A DNA stretch of 32,977 nucleotides from Litorilinea aerophila (GCA_945905745.1 CAMDQF010000033.1:1-32977), one strand, 5' to 3'; positions 1-9,148 are shown, numbered from the stretch's first letter. A program made the numbers and translations. Notes: generated by a model not told the origin, from the letters alone.

Positions 1-472
1 TTCTTTCGGGAATTTCGCACTAAGTCGGATGAAATCGGTGCTTTCCCTAACGAAAACAGTTGCCTGACCCTTTTCTTCCTCGTCCTGCAGCGGGAACACG
101 CTAAACACCACCGGCTGCCCGTGGCGAATACTTCGTGACACTAACCAGATCGGGGACTTCGGTGCTGAGATCAACCGCGAAGACCAGACCGATGGGCTGA
201 CTCTCGTCTGGTTCCAATTCAATTGATCCGGTGGGTACTTTGCGCCCGTCCTCAAAAATTTGGAAGTCCGCCGCGGTCAACTGGGGCATAGGCACGCCCA
301 AATCATCCACCACAGCCAAGTCAATGATCACAATGGGGAAGCCAGAGGAATCTACATTGTCGATGGCAATGCGGGAGGCATCCTGGGCATGGACACGCCA
401 AAGGACAAAAATCAGGGCAAATCCTGCCAATACACAGGCCCGAATCAATTGGGAGATCGTCTGTTTGGGCAT
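1..472 (-). CDS. Secreted VWA-like protein, partial and apparently frameshifted
   Basis: The start is ATG at 472. The first ~30 residues look like a signal peptide: a basic start, a hydrophobic core (ACVLAGFALIFVLW), then VHAQDAS as a likely cleavage region. The mature part carries the pattern seen in front of von Willebrand A domains (LTAADFQIFEDGRKV), followed by GLVFAVDLSTE, which resembles a VWA first strand with a degenerate metal site (D-L-S-T-E rather than DxSxS). The frame stops at 101. The next frame continues openly to the window edge with a plausible sequence (GQPVVFSVFPLQDEEEKG), so a single-base frameshift near 120-150 is likely, either real or an assembly error. The gene continues past base 1. 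It lies 77 bases after the FHA gene and is probably the tail of the same transcription unit. Its link to the particle is unknown. Confidence 0.5.
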
Positions 473-549
473 AGGGCAGCAATACGTGAATCTAGCGATT
501 TGTGTATAAGAACGAAGACAACTGATTAACGGCCTTCTCCCCTGGCACT

Positions 550-1260
550 TTAAGTGTCAGCCAGGGTCAGGCGGATGGCATGGCTGTGAAAAGGATCGAT
601 CCGGATCGACTGGGTAGCGGCTGCGCTTTCACCCGGATAGGCGTCGGGGGCCATGGCCCGCACTGTCACCCCACGCGGTCCTGCCGGAATGCCCGATTCC
701 TTGGCATGGCGAATCTGTAACAGTACATCCTTCTGTGCGCCGGGGAAGAGGATGGGGCCAGGTCCCAGGGCATACCAGGCTGGTGTGAGTCCCTCGATCG
801 CCAGTTTGAACTGTGCGCCCGGCACTGTGCCCAAATTCTGGACAGTGATCACCCCATCCAGCAACGTGTCGGTGGCAAGCCGGATTTCACTCAGTTGCAG
901 GCTGACACTGATGGAAGTAGAGGTACCTTCGCCCATCACAAAGCGGAAGGTATGCTCGCCGATCCGCACCACATCCCGATCATAAATGTCTGTGGCACCG
1001 CGGGGCGGCAAGATCCGTGTGCCTCCGTCCATAGGAATGGGCAACTGGCTCAGATTGACCAAGCGATAGCTGCGGCTGCCTGCTGTTGCGATCAGTTGAG
1101 CATGACGGGCTTCGATACCCGCGCCGCGCCCGCCTTCCAGCACAATGTCGTTGCGGCTGTCGCTGCCGATATGCAGGATGGCTCTATCCAGAGGATATTC
1201 TTTACGCCATCCTTCGCGATCGATCACTTCGACTCGATTGCGCGTTTGTCGGGCATCCAT
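550..1260 (-). CDS. FHA-domain protein with C-terminal beta-sandwich-like region
   Basis: This is a 236-aa protein starting at ATG 1260 (MDARQTRNRV), with AGAGG a short distance upstream. Starts further upstream would add an unconvincing leader. Residues ~25-110 look like a forkhead-associated domain: ILHIGSDSRNDIVL matches the first FHA motif, although the usual Arg after the Gly is Ser, and ARHAQL matches the S/A-x-x-H motif. FHA domains bind phosphothreonine peptides. Residues ~115-236 are rich in beta-strand-like patterns (LDGVITVQNLGTVPGAQFKLAIEGL) reminiscent of CARDB or Ig-like modules. No signal peptide is evident, so it is probably cytoplasmic. It follows the methyltransferases after ~96 bases. 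FHA proteins also accompany type VI secretion, but a role for this one is inference. Confidence 0.7.
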   Translation of the reverse strand: MDARQTRNRVEVIDREGWRKEYPLDRAILHIGSDSRNDIVLEGGRGAGIEARHAQLIATAGSRSYRLVNLSQLPIPMDGGTRILPPRGATDIYDRDVVRIGEHTFRFVMGEGTSTSISVSLQLSEIRLATDTLLDGVITVQNLGTVPGAQFKLAIEGLTPAWYALGPGPILFPGAQKDVLLQIRHAKESGIPAGPRGVTVRAMAPDAYPGESAAATQSIRIDPFHSHAIRLTLADT

Positions 1261-1356
1261 AGCACGAACCTCTATCCTAAGACGAATGACGAGTATTGGG
1301 CAACAGTATACAAACAACAGCGGACTTTGTAAAAAACGAAATTACCCGCCCGAACA

Positions 1357-3012
1357 TCATCCATAAAGCAGCCCACTGCTGGCTATCTGGGCCAAAGTAT
1401 CGGCCACCTGCTCGGACAGGGAAGCCACGGGCAATTCGACCTGCGGCCCATCCGCTGGGGGTACAGGGGCCTGACGCCAGATCGCCCCCGCCTCCGAGCC
1501 ATCGGCAGCAATCAGATCGCGCAGATCGTCTACCGTGCGGCTCCCGTCCAACAGAGGCAACAGGTAACGGCAGTGGGGGGTCAACGACACCCGGCGCAGA
1601 CGCAAATCCGTGACGGTTGTCCGTTTGCCCGCTTCCCAGCGCGCCCACGGACTTGCCAGAGGCCGGGGGGAAATCCCACTGGTGTAGGAACCGGCGTAGC
1701 TATGCAGAGAGAGCAATTCCCCGCTGGTGCAATAGGCTTGCAGAAGATTACTCGCCAATAGCTGGCGATCCTCGCCCTGCCGTTCCGGATCAGACCCGGT
1801 CAGAGCTGCATAGAGTTCTGCCCGCAGATGGGGGTTCGTCTCCATCAACTCAGTATAGGCCATCTCCAACACCTGATTCAGGGTTGCCCTGGCCGGCCAG
1901 ATCGACTTCAGACAGGTCATTCCCACAATCGTAACCGGATGGTCACTGAGCAGCTTGGCCCCGTCTCCGGAGACAAACTCCACAGATGCTGCCTCCGGGT
2001 CTGTACCCTCGGCCAGTAGCCCCCGGGCGTGGGCCGCAAAGTGCAGGCTATCCAGCACATCCATCTCAATCGCCGGGGTCAGCGTAACTTCCTTATGACA
2101 GAGCAGAGAACGGCGGAAGGTACGATTGACCACAAAATCCAGATACTGGCCGCTGTCGCCGTTTGCCCCGTTGGCTTGGGACAGGACCAGCAGATTGGTG
2201 GCCGGCTCGGCGGGCAGGGTGGAAGGCAGTCCGGTGCTGAATTCGGCATCAGCCAGATAGGCCAGTTCGTGCTGCTCGGCATGTGCCAGAAACTCGTGGA
2301 AGTAGCTGGGATCATTGACCACCTCCAACTCGTCGTGCAGGAAGAGGGAATCCGCCCGATCCGGCATATTCAGGATGCCGTGATAGTAGCTGTTGAGCAA
2401 CTGTTCATAGGCTGCCGGATAGGAGCTAAGCCGGTAGGAAGCCGCCCCTGTGGCCTGGACCAGAAAGCCGATCAATTCCTTGGCTGCCGCCGCTCGCTGG
2501 GTCGGCTCTTCAATTCCCCGGACGTGATATAGCATCATCCGGCGCATGGATTCCATCATGTGCCAGCCCGGATAGGTATTGTAGCTGATGTAAGCCACAC
2601 CGTTAGGGGCCAATGCCCTCCGACAGAGGTTAAGGAGCGCATCCCGCACAGGGGAGGGAACCCAGGAATAGATGCCGTGGGCCACAATATAGTCGAACTG
2701 GCCCAAACTGTCATCCCAGTCGGTCAGGTCCTGGAACAGCAGATCCACATTGGGTACATCCAAGTGTTCAAGTATCTGGCGTCCCTCGCCGATCTGCCGG
2801 GAGGAGGCGTCAATGCCCACAAACTCCCCATGGGGTAGAGAGATCGCCATTGGGATCAAATTATAGCCAGCCGCGCACCCGATCTCCAAAACCCTGCATT
2901 TCTCCACGGGCGCGGTGACCAGTCCCCGCAGACGAGCCACCGTCGCCAACACATCCGGATGGGTAAAGGCGTAGGACCAACCGCCATAGGGGACCAGATC
3001 GTAAGGGGTCAT
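1357..3012 (-). CDS. SAM-dependent methyltransferase with methyltransferase regulatory domain (second copy)
   Basis: This 551-aa protein starts at ATG 3012 (MTPYDLVPYG), four bases after the stop of the preceding paralogue. The class I SAM-binding motif RVLEIGCAAGYN is at residues ~40-51, followed by the acidic motif FVGIDASSRQI and the post-II motif FDYIVAHGIYSWVP. The middle matches what I know as the methyltransferase regulatory domain (MethyTransf_Reg), found in Rickettsia outer-membrane-protein lysine methyltransferases. The C-terminus (HCRYLLPLLDGSRTVDDL) looks like a small winged-helix or PqqD-like module. It is clearly paralogous to the gene before it over its whole length. A protein substrate is inferred from the domain architecture only. 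Candidate targets are a particle component or a surface protein. Confidence 0.8.
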   Translation of the reverse strand: MTPYDLVPYGGWSYAFTHPDVLATVARLRGLVTAPVEKCRVLEIGCAAGYNLIPMAISLPHGEFVGIDASSRQIGEGRQILEHLDVPNVDLLFQDLTDWDDSLGQFDYIVAHGIYSWVPSPVRDALLNLCRRALAPNGVAYISYNTYPGWHMMESMRRMMLYHVRGIEEPTQRAAAAKELIGFLVQATGAASYRLSSYPAAYEQLLNSYYHGILNMPDRADSLFLHDELEVVNDPSYFHEFLAHAEQHELAYLADAEFSTGLPSTLPAEPATNLLVLSQANGANGDSGQYLDFVVNRTFRRSLLCHKEVTLTPAIEMDVLDSLHFAAHARGLLAEGTDPEAASVEFVSGDGAKLLSDHPVTIVGMTCLKSIWPARATLNQVLEMAYTELMETNPHLRAELYAALTGSDPERQGEDRQLLASNLLQAYCTSGELLSLHSYAGSYTSGISPRPLASPWARWEAGKRTTVTDLRLRRVSLTPHCRYLLPLLDGSRTVDDLRDLIAADGSEAGAIWRQAPVPPADGPQVELPVASLSEQVADTLAQIASSGLLYG

Positions 3013-3016
3013 CGGT

Positions 3017-4690
3017 TCAGCCTTCCAAGAGAGCGGCCAGGGCAAACCATTCGACCCGATCCCGCACAATCTTTTCTACTTGGGCAACAGCCGGGACTTT
3101 GCCGGTTGGCGACCCGTCTTCCTGCTTCAAATGCCAATGCCCTTCGCCGAGTGGTCCACCCACCAACTCCCGGGCGAGATCATCCACTGTGCGGCTACCA
3201 TCCAGGCGCAGAAGCAGAAAGCAATCTGGTTCATCCAGCAGCACGCGCTTGTGGAGCAGATTGCAGATACTGCGGCTGTTCTGGCGCACCTGCCAACGTG
3301 CCCAGCGGCTGGCCACTGGACGCTGGGAAAGGGTCGTTGCCAATGGGGGGGCGTAGCGATGAAGTTCCATCAAAACCGGGCTGATGGAATAGGCTTTGAG
3401 TAGATTGGCCGCCAATACCTGCCCGTCCTGCCTCTGGGTTGGGCTGGCTGTCTGGTCTGGTGAACCTTTTCGTGTTTTGGTCAGGCTGGCTGCCTGACCT
3501 GTCCGGCCAATGGCCTCTTGCAGCAGATCGGCAAAGAGCATTCGCCGGGGCCAGATTTCGCTTAAATAGTCAAAGGCGGCGATCGTCACCGGATGGTCGG
3601 TGGTCAGAGAGGAGCCATCCCGGGCAATATATTTTCGAGCGGGGCGGCTGCCACTGGGCCGCTCTACCTCTTCGTCCCTGGCATTGGAGGAGATATAAAA
3701 GGATTCGACGGTGCCCAAAGATGGCTTGCCAGAAAGCGCCACGGCCTGGTGACAGACCAGCGAACGACGAAACATCCGGTTGCGCACAAAATCCAGGTAC
3801 TGCTCGGCCTCTACCCGGCTGCGGGCCGACTTTTGAATCACCTGTGCCACATTGGCCGGCACGTTCGTCGCCAGCATACTGGCAAACTCCGTGTCGCCCA
3901 GATATTGCAGACCGGCGGCTTCACAATTCTCCACAAATTCGCGCAGATAGAAGGGGCGGTTGATCTCTTCCAATTCGTCGTGGAGCAGCCCTGCATTGGA
4001 GCGCCCGGCCTCGTCGCCCAAATGCTCCTGATAATCGTGGATAAGCTGTCGGTAGGCTTTGTAGAAGCCGCTGTAGGGAACTGTGCGGGTTTCGCCAGTT
4101 TCGGCCAGCAGGTCGATCCAGCGCCGGGCCTCGCTCGCTCGTTCCTTAAGCTGCGGGATGCGCCCGACATGAAAAAGCATCCCATCCCGCAGTGCGTTCA
4201 TAAAATGGCCGCCGGGGTAGGCGTTGTAGCTGATATAGCCGATGCCATTGGGTGTCAACAGACGGCGGTAGACGGCCAGCAGTTGATCCCGCACGGGCTG
4301 GGGAACCCAGGAGTAGAAGCCGTGGGCGATGATGTAATCAAATTGCCCCAGGGAATCGTCCAGGGCCATCAAATCCAGCGCGTGGAGCGAAACATTGGAA
4401 AGGGCCAAATCGGTGATGGCCTTTTGCCCTTCGGCGATCTGCGCGGGTGCAAAGTCGATCCCTATGAACTCGCTCTCCGGCAGATTGACCGCCATTGCCA
4501 GCAGATTGTAGCCCTGGGCGCAGCCGATTTCCAGCACCCGGCAGCGGTCTATGGGGGCTGGGTCCATACCCATCAACGCGCCGACGGTGGCGAGCAGACT
4601 GGGATGGGTTTCCGAGTGGGTGAGACCGTCGTAGGGCACTTCGTCGTAGCTGACAGCCAAATCAGTCGCGTTTTCGGCTTGCCCGATCAT
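3017..4690 (-). CDS. SAM-dependent methyltransferase with methyltransferase regulatory domain (first copy)
   Basis: This 557-aa protein starts at ATG 4690, which overlaps the TGA of the upstream gene as ATGA. That overlap decides the start over the longer reading from 4747. The SAM-binding motif CRVLEIGCAQGYN is at residues ~50-62, followed by FIGIDFAPAQIAEG and the motif FDYIIAHGFYSWVP. The central part corresponds to the methyltransferase regulatory region, and the C-terminal part (FLLLRLDGSRTVDDL) matches the same module in its neighbour. A Ser/Thr/Gln-rich linker around residues 420-440 differs between the two copies. The translational coupling to a particle-associated gene suggests co-production with the injection system. 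The methyltransferase fold is secure. The substrate is unknown, and protein lysine methylation is a guess from the Rickettsia relatives. Confidence 0.82.
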   Translation of the reverse strand: MIGQAENATDLAVSYDEVPYDGLTHSETHPSLLATVGALMGMDPAPIDRCRVLEIGCAQGYNLLAMAVNLPESEFIGIDFAPAQIAEGQKAITDLALSNVSLHALDLMALDDSLGQFDYIIAHGFYSWVPQPVRDQLLAVYRRLLTPNGIGYISYNAYPGGHFMNALRDGMLFHVGRIPQLKERASEARRWIDLLAETGETRTVPYSGFYKAYRQLIHDYQEHLGDEAGRSNAGLLHDELEEINRPFYLREFVENCEAAGLQYLGDTEFASMLATNVPANVAQVIQKSARSRVEAEQYLDFVRNRMFRRSLVCHQAVALSGKPSLGTVESFYISSNARDEEVERPSGSRPARKYIARDGSSLTTDHPVTIAAFDYLSEIWPRRMLFADLLQEAIGRTGQAASLTKTRKGSPDQTASPTQRQDGQVLAANLLKAYSISPVLMELHRYAPPLATTLSQRPVASRWARWQVRQNSRSICNLLHKRVLLDEPDCFLLLRLDGSRTVDDLARELVGGPLGEGHWHLKQEDGSPTGKVPAVAQVEKIVRDRVEWFALAALLEG

Positions 4691-5838
4691 CGGCCGCTCC
4701 TGGCCGAGCGGCGCTGCCAGGCATAGAGGAGCAGATTGTGCCCCCACTCCATAGCTGCCCGAATCTCCTCCCGAGTGGCAACGCCGTTGCGCCGATCTCC
4801 CTGCCAGAGACAGCCGTAATCACAGGTAGAAACGACGACGCCTCCCCCGGCTCGCAAGTCTGACACGCCCTGGCTTTCGTAGCCGTTGGCGGGTTGGGAA
4901 AAGAAGAAGGGGTCGGAGAGCAGGAGGTCGTGGCGTTTGACCGTCTGGGGTTTGCTGCCCAATACACTGATGAGATTGGCAAAGGAATCGTCAGAAGTGG
5001 GTTTCGGCCCGCCTTCCTGGTGGCAGCTTTCCACAAAGAGGGTGCCGCCCTTACGCACGAAGTCCGCCAGATTGTTGACCTCTGCCACCTCCAAATCAAA
5101 GGTCGCCTTTGCCACAAGATAGACGAGGGTGTAATCTGTCAGATCGCCGGCCAGGTCAATCTCCTCGTTGACCAGCACCCGCATCTCTGGCTGCATACTT
5201 ACGCTGCGGGCGAGATGGGCCATGCCCCGGCTATGGCTGGGATCGTCCACAGGCGAAAGATGGGCGATCCCCACCAACACCGTAGAGCGGGCCAGGGGCG
5301 CCACCTCCGGGCGGAAGCGCAGGTCGATCTCATTGATACCGGGTCGGTAGAAGTCAGTGGCATTGCGGATGGGATCATCTTGGCCTCGGCGCAGGATACG
5401 GGCCAACTCCACCTGGGGGGTGTCAGGCCGATCCACCACAGTCTCCACGCTGTAGCCGGTGTAGACAAAGAAGGGATGATCCCCGTATTGGCCGTTCTGG
5501 GGTTGGGGTCGGGTCTCGTCGTAGGTCAAGAGCAGATGGAGCGCGCCATCCCGGTAGCGGCCCATATCGTAGGCGGCTGGCTGCTCCACAATAATCAGAT
5601 TGCCCCCTGGATCGATGGCCGCACCGGGCAGAATGTAGATGGTTTGGCTGGCTGGCTCCCCGGCGATAACTTCCAGCCCGGCCAGAATACCCGTGCCGTG
5701 ACCGTTGAGCGCGTGCATCCGCTGTTGATAGCGGTGATATTCGTGGGCCTCTTGCCAGACATCCGCAGTGACAGTCATGCCGTCGAAGGCACTTATACGT
5801 CGGCCCGGATTGTGGCGGAGGAGGGAAGCTAAGGTCAT
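4687..5838 (-). CDS. eCIS-associated protein with C-terminal DUF4159-like domain
   Basis: This is a 383-aa protein. The N-terminal ~110 residues (WQEAHEYHRYQQRMHALNG, then GILAGLEVI and YILPGAAIDPGGNLI) form a module I associate with phage-tail-like clusters, probably structural. From about residue 205 the sequence changes to a DUF4159-like fold, related to class I glutamine amidotransferase or ThuA-like domains. It shows FVRKGGTLFVESCHQEGG, a middle strand-rich part and a C-terminal WGHNLLLYAW. The join of a putative baseplate-type head to a DUF4159-like tail is notable. It starts 30 bases after the gpI-like gene and overlaps the first methyltransferase by ATGA. A tail-fibre-like or baseplate accessory role is possible but unproven. 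Confidence 0.6.
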   Translation of the reverse strand: MTLASLLRHNPGRRISAFDGMTVTADVWQEAHEYHRYQQRMHALNGHGTGILAGLEVIAGEPASQTIYILPGAAIDPGGNLIIVEQPAAYDMGRYRDGALHLLLTYDETRPQPQNGQYGDHPFFVYTGYSVETVVDRPDTPQVELARILRRGQDDPIRNATDFYRPGINEIDLRFRPEVAPLARSTVLVGIAHLSPVDDPSHSRGMAHLARSVSMQPEMRVLVNEEIDLAGDLTDYTLVYLVAKATFDLEVAEVNNLADFVRKGGTLFVESCHQEGGPKPTSDDSFANLISVLGSKPQTVKRHDLLLSDPFFFSQPANGYESQGVSDLRAGGGVVVSTCDYGCLWQGDRRNGVATREEIRAAMEWGHNLLLYAWQRRSARSGR

Positions 5839-5868
5839 AGGTGCGGATTCCGTAGTGCGTAATGTGTC

Positions 5869-6975
5869 TTATTCATCCAGTGGCTCTAAGCGCAGCGTAT
5901 AGGCAGTATGCACAGGCTTCTCACGGTCAATAATAACGGTGATGCGCTGGTACCACTGTTGCCGCTGGACGTCGCTCTCCAGCAAGCCAGGGGCCAACCG
6001 CACAATCGCCGTAAAGGTGTGGGGCCGGTTGTCCCGACCCAGTGCAACGCTGTTGCCCAGATCCGCACGCTGGCCCACCACAAGGTTGTCGGCCCGGTGT
6101 TCGATAATCTGCACCTCGCCGCCGGTGTAGATTTGCAGATACTCGCGCAGACCCGCGGCCGTGCCCCGCTTCTGGTAGAGACGACGGGCCGATTTGAGCA
6201 GCGCCCGGCGCTGGGACTCGGGCCATTCGGGGTCCAGTTGCAGATCGAGCCAGGAAGCCAACCAGGGCAACATATCTGCCGGGGTGACAGTCGGGTCAAA
6301 GACGTAGGGAACCTCGCGAATCTGCTGGCTGATGGGTGACAGAAAGCTCTCGAAGAGCATCAGAAAGCGGCCCATCAGCTCATCCCGGGTGTAGAGAGAG
6401 GGCAGATAGCGCACGTAGCTGCTCTTGGCAGCAATCGCAATACCCAGAGATTCCTCGTCGCGGATGACAGGACCAGCGGCGGTTGACCCGTCGGTGGCCG
6501 CGCGAGCCAAAATCACAGAGGTCACGTCCAACACATAGTCGTCACGGGCCGGGGCGACCACTGTTTCCAGCACATATTCATAGGTGACCTTCTTCTCTGC
6601 ACCCGCTGTAAAATCGTAGGTCAGGTAGAGATCGCCATCAATGGTTCGGGCTGTGGGGCGGATCGGCCCATCCCCTTGCAGACAGAAGCTGTCCACCAGA
6701 ATCAGCCCTTCGGGAATCCGCACTTCTATGCCACAGGAGGTCAAATCGATTTCGGTTTGCAGACGCACATAAAGGAAAAGGCTCTCGCCAGGAAAACGGC
6801 GGTTGTGATCCGCCACCAAAGAAATACAGACTTCCTGGGAGCGGGGGATGGCTGGCCCACCGGTGCGCTTGGCTGGCTGGGCAGTGATCGAGCGCGCCGC
6901 CAGGGCATAGACTATCGATTCGGTGTTGGCTGATCGCTGCTCTGCCACAGGAAGTGTCCTACCGTTTGCGTCCAT
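5869..6975 (-). CDS. Baseplate protein, P2 gpI/tail protein I family, with N-terminal Ig-like region
   Basis: This is a 368-aa protein starting at ATG 6975, inside the end of the baseplate J gene (17-base overlap). Residues ~180-365 carry the tail protein I signature: YLPSLYTRDELMGRFLMLFE, then PADMLPWLASWLDLQLDPEW and LYQKRGTAAGLREYLQIYTG. This family links baseplate wedges to the outside in P2-like tails and corresponds to the Afp12/Cis12 position. Residues ~50-170 are a separate strand-rich segment (SLFLYVRLQTEI, LYLTYDFTAGAEKKVTYEYV) resembling a DUF11/Ig-like domain, which is not usual for this family. The P2 gpI-like identity is strong; the N-terminal domain's purpose, perhaps fibre attachment or surface decoration, is inferred. 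Confidence 0.82.
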   Translation of the reverse strand: MDANGRTLPVAEQRSANTESIVYALAARSITAQPAKRTGGPAIPRSQEVCISLVADHNRRFPGESLFLYVRLQTEIDLTSCGIEVRIPEGLILVDSFCLQGDGPIRPTARTIDGDLYLTYDFTAGAEKKVTYEYVLETVVAPARDDYVLDVTSVILARAATDGSTAAGPVIRDEESLGIAIAAKSSYVRYLPSLYTRDELMGRFLMLFESFLSPISQQIREVPYVFDPTVTPADMLPWLASWLDLQLDPEWPESQRRALLKSARRLYQKRGTAAGLREYLQIYTGGEVQIIEHRADNLVVGQRADLGNSVALGRDNRPHTFTAIVRLAPGLLESDVQRQQWYQRITVIIDREKPVHTAYTLRLEPLDE

Positions 6976-9148
6976 TGGTGGCCGGAATCATCCGTCCATT
7001 GCCATGATGATTTGTCATCGTCGTAGCCGAGACAGGGAGACCAGTCTGTGCATTGACGATCGTGACCGTAGGCTCCAGAACACACAGCACACCGTCTCCC
7101 CCTACAGACAACATCTGGCGGATGGGTACCGCCGCATCCAGGCCCCGGTCAACATCGGAAAGCTGGTCTTCGTCGTCGGGCAGAGCTTCGCGGGAGGGAA
7201 CCACCCGTCGGCTCTCGGCCTGAACATCCTTAACATGACGCACGCCTGAGACTTTCTGCAGCAGAGACAGAATTTCCGAGATGTAGAGGTCCCGGCCAAA
7301 GGGCCAGCCGTCCCAGCGCCCGCCCACCACAGATTCGACGAATTCGCCCTTGCCTTCCAGGGGCAGGGGTGTCAAAAATGCACGCAGAGCCTCCACCACC
7401 CGTACCCGCACCACTTCCGGGTTCAAATGATCCTCGGCGATAATCTCGGCAAAGACCCGCACGCCGATATAGGCTGGTTCCCGCACGAGCAGAGTGGTTG
7501 TCAGCAGGCGGTAGTCGTCCAGATAGGCTTGGACCTCGCGGACGAGCGCAGAGGACATGGCAAGCCGGGAGAGATCACCCGCGGCCAGTGCAGCGCGACA
7601 TTCGGGCACGACCAGCACCTCTACCATTCCCGGCGGCGGAGATGACGGCGACTGGCCTGGGGTCAGCACTTTGACACGGGCCACAGATCGACTGGCTTTG
7701 CGGGTCAGCTCTTCGTAGTCCGTCGCGGTGACAGCCCGCTCCTGTGCCCGCAATTCCTGGGGTACACGCAGTTTGGCCTCTTCCAGGGTCTCCGGGTCCC
7801 GCCCGCCGTCGGCCCCCCGTTGGTTGGAAACCGAGTCAATATAGGGCAGGGTTGCCAGCATCACATTGATGCGGCCTGCGGGTACATTGCCCTTGACGCC
7901 GCCGCCGGCCCGATAGCGGGCAAAACGCACCAGCCGGTTGGCCTCGGGGATGCGTCCGTATTGCCTAATCGTGCCATCCCGCTGGCGGATGGCTGGCCCC
8001 AGCGCGATCTCGCCGGTGGAGGTGTCGAGGGTATAGTGACGGTCGTAGCGGGAGGAGTTGGAAAAGTTGGGAACCCGGCTCCAGGCCACGTAGACAGTCT
8101 CGCCAAAGACCCGCTCCTCGATCTCAAGCACTTCGTCGCTCTCCGGCTCCAGAATCGGCACGTTTTGCAGGTTAAACGTCTGACCCGCCTCGCCGGTTGT
8201 AGGAGCAATCTCCTCATTTTGGATCAGAACCGCATTGGTTGCTGAGGTAGTTGCGCCTAAGGCAAAGGCCTCCACGCCCTTGACCCGAGGTGAACGGGTG
8301 TAAGTCCCTTGGGCAGCCCGGCGCTGCTCAAAGCGACAACGAATCCAGTAGGCGTTGATGCCCTGGACGTCGTCGGGTCGGGCGGTCATGGGTAGATGAA
8401 AGTGAATCTGGCCGCTCGGATTGTTCAGGCCGCCAGTCGTGTCCTTTTCACCGGGGTTTTGGCTGGGAGTTAGCTCATACCATTCACCTTCGCCGGTGGA
8501 ACATTCCCAGACCAGGGGTGGATCGTCCCGGCGGATACCAGTGGCCTGGGTCGGAATGTTTGTAAAACGCAGGCGCAAAATATAACCAGCCAGGGAGCGG
8601 GACTCGTCAAAACCCAGATAAAAGGTATCGCCCTCCTCAGGGAATTGGTCTCGAAAGACCCGGGCATCCTCCAAGGCCAGACGGGGGAGATAGTTTTTGG
8701 CGAAGTCGACCTCTCGACGGAGTTGGGTAAGTACTGGCCCCCGGATGGTGAGGGCCTCATCGGTAGTAAAGATGATCTGTTCTTCATTTTCCAGCGGACG
8801 GGTGGCGACTTCGTAGTAGCGAGGAACCACCGCAATGCTGTCTTCGTCATCCCGCACGGGGAATGGAACCGAGAGGCGGAAGGTGAGGTCTGTGCGGGCG
8901 CTGCTGGCGGGCTGCAAATGGATGCCCAGCAGGTCCATAAACTTGATGTAGTTTTTCTCTGGAACCCGATTCAACCGATAGAGCATTGTCTCGGTCATCC
9001 AGGCAAAGAGTTCAATCAGCGTAATGCCGGGATCGCTGAGATTGTAATCGGTCCACTCCGGGCAGTATTGTACAATCCGGCGGCGGGCTTCGTCCACCAG
9101 GTCCCGTTGAAAGCGTAGATCGTCCAGATTCGGCGCGGGCAGCGGCAC
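6959..9148 (-). CDS. Baseplate J / gp6-like wedge protein
   Basis: This is a 729-aa protein with a GTG start at 9148, preceded by GGAG at suitable spacing. The N-terminus (LDDLRFQRDLVDEARRR, then DYNLSDPGITLIELFAWMTE) is the hallmark of the putative baseplate assembly protein family of eCIS (Afp11-like). The C-terminal half shows the baseplate J pattern (NVMLATLPYIDSVSNQ, ETLEEAKLRVPQELRAQERAVTATDYEELT). In contractile tails this protein forms the wedge ring that links the central hub to the sheath. Length is normal for the long eCIS variant. It sits directly after the gp25 wedge gene and overlaps the gpI-like gene, as expected for a baseplate block. Confidence 0.93.
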   Translation of the reverse strand: MPLPAPNLDDLRFQRDLVDEARRRIVQYCPEWTDYNLSDPGITLIELFAWMTETMLYRLNRVPEKNYIKFMDLLGIHLQPASSARTDLTFRLSVPFPVRDDEDSIAVVPRYYEVATRPLENEEQIIFTTDEALTIRGPVLTQLRREVDFAKNYLPRLALEDARVFRDQFPEEGDTFYLGFDESRSLAGYILRLRFTNIPTQATGIRRDDPPLVWECSTGEGEWYELTPSQNPGEKDTTGGLNNPSGQIHFHLPMTARPDDVQGINAYWIRCRFEQRRAAQGTYTRSPRVKGVEAFALGATTSATNAVLIQNEEIAPTTGEAGQTFNLQNVPILEPESDEVLEIEERVFGETVYVAWSRVPNFSNSSRYDRHYTLDTSTGEIALGPAIRQRDGTIRQYGRIPEANRLVRFARYRAGGGVKGNVPAGRINVMLATLPYIDSVSNQRGADGGRDPETLEEAKLRVPQELRAQERAVTATDYEELTRKASRSVARVKVLTPGQSPSSPPPGMVEVLVVPECRAALAAGDLSRLAMSSALVREVQAYLDDYRLLTTTLLVREPAYIGVRVFAEIIAEDHLNPEVVRVRVVEALRAFLTPLPLEGKGEFVESVVGGRWDGWPFGRDLYISEILSLLQKVSGVRHVKDVQAESRRVVPSREALPDDEDQLSDVDRGLDAAVPIRQMLSVGGDGVLCVLEPTVTIVNAQTGLPVSATTMTNHHGNGRMIPATNGRKR

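Noticed and set aside
3593-4726. A 377-codon plus-strand frame opposite the first methyltransferase
   Set aside because: The minus strand carries clear SAM-binding motifs, and the plus frame is a long shadow without family features.
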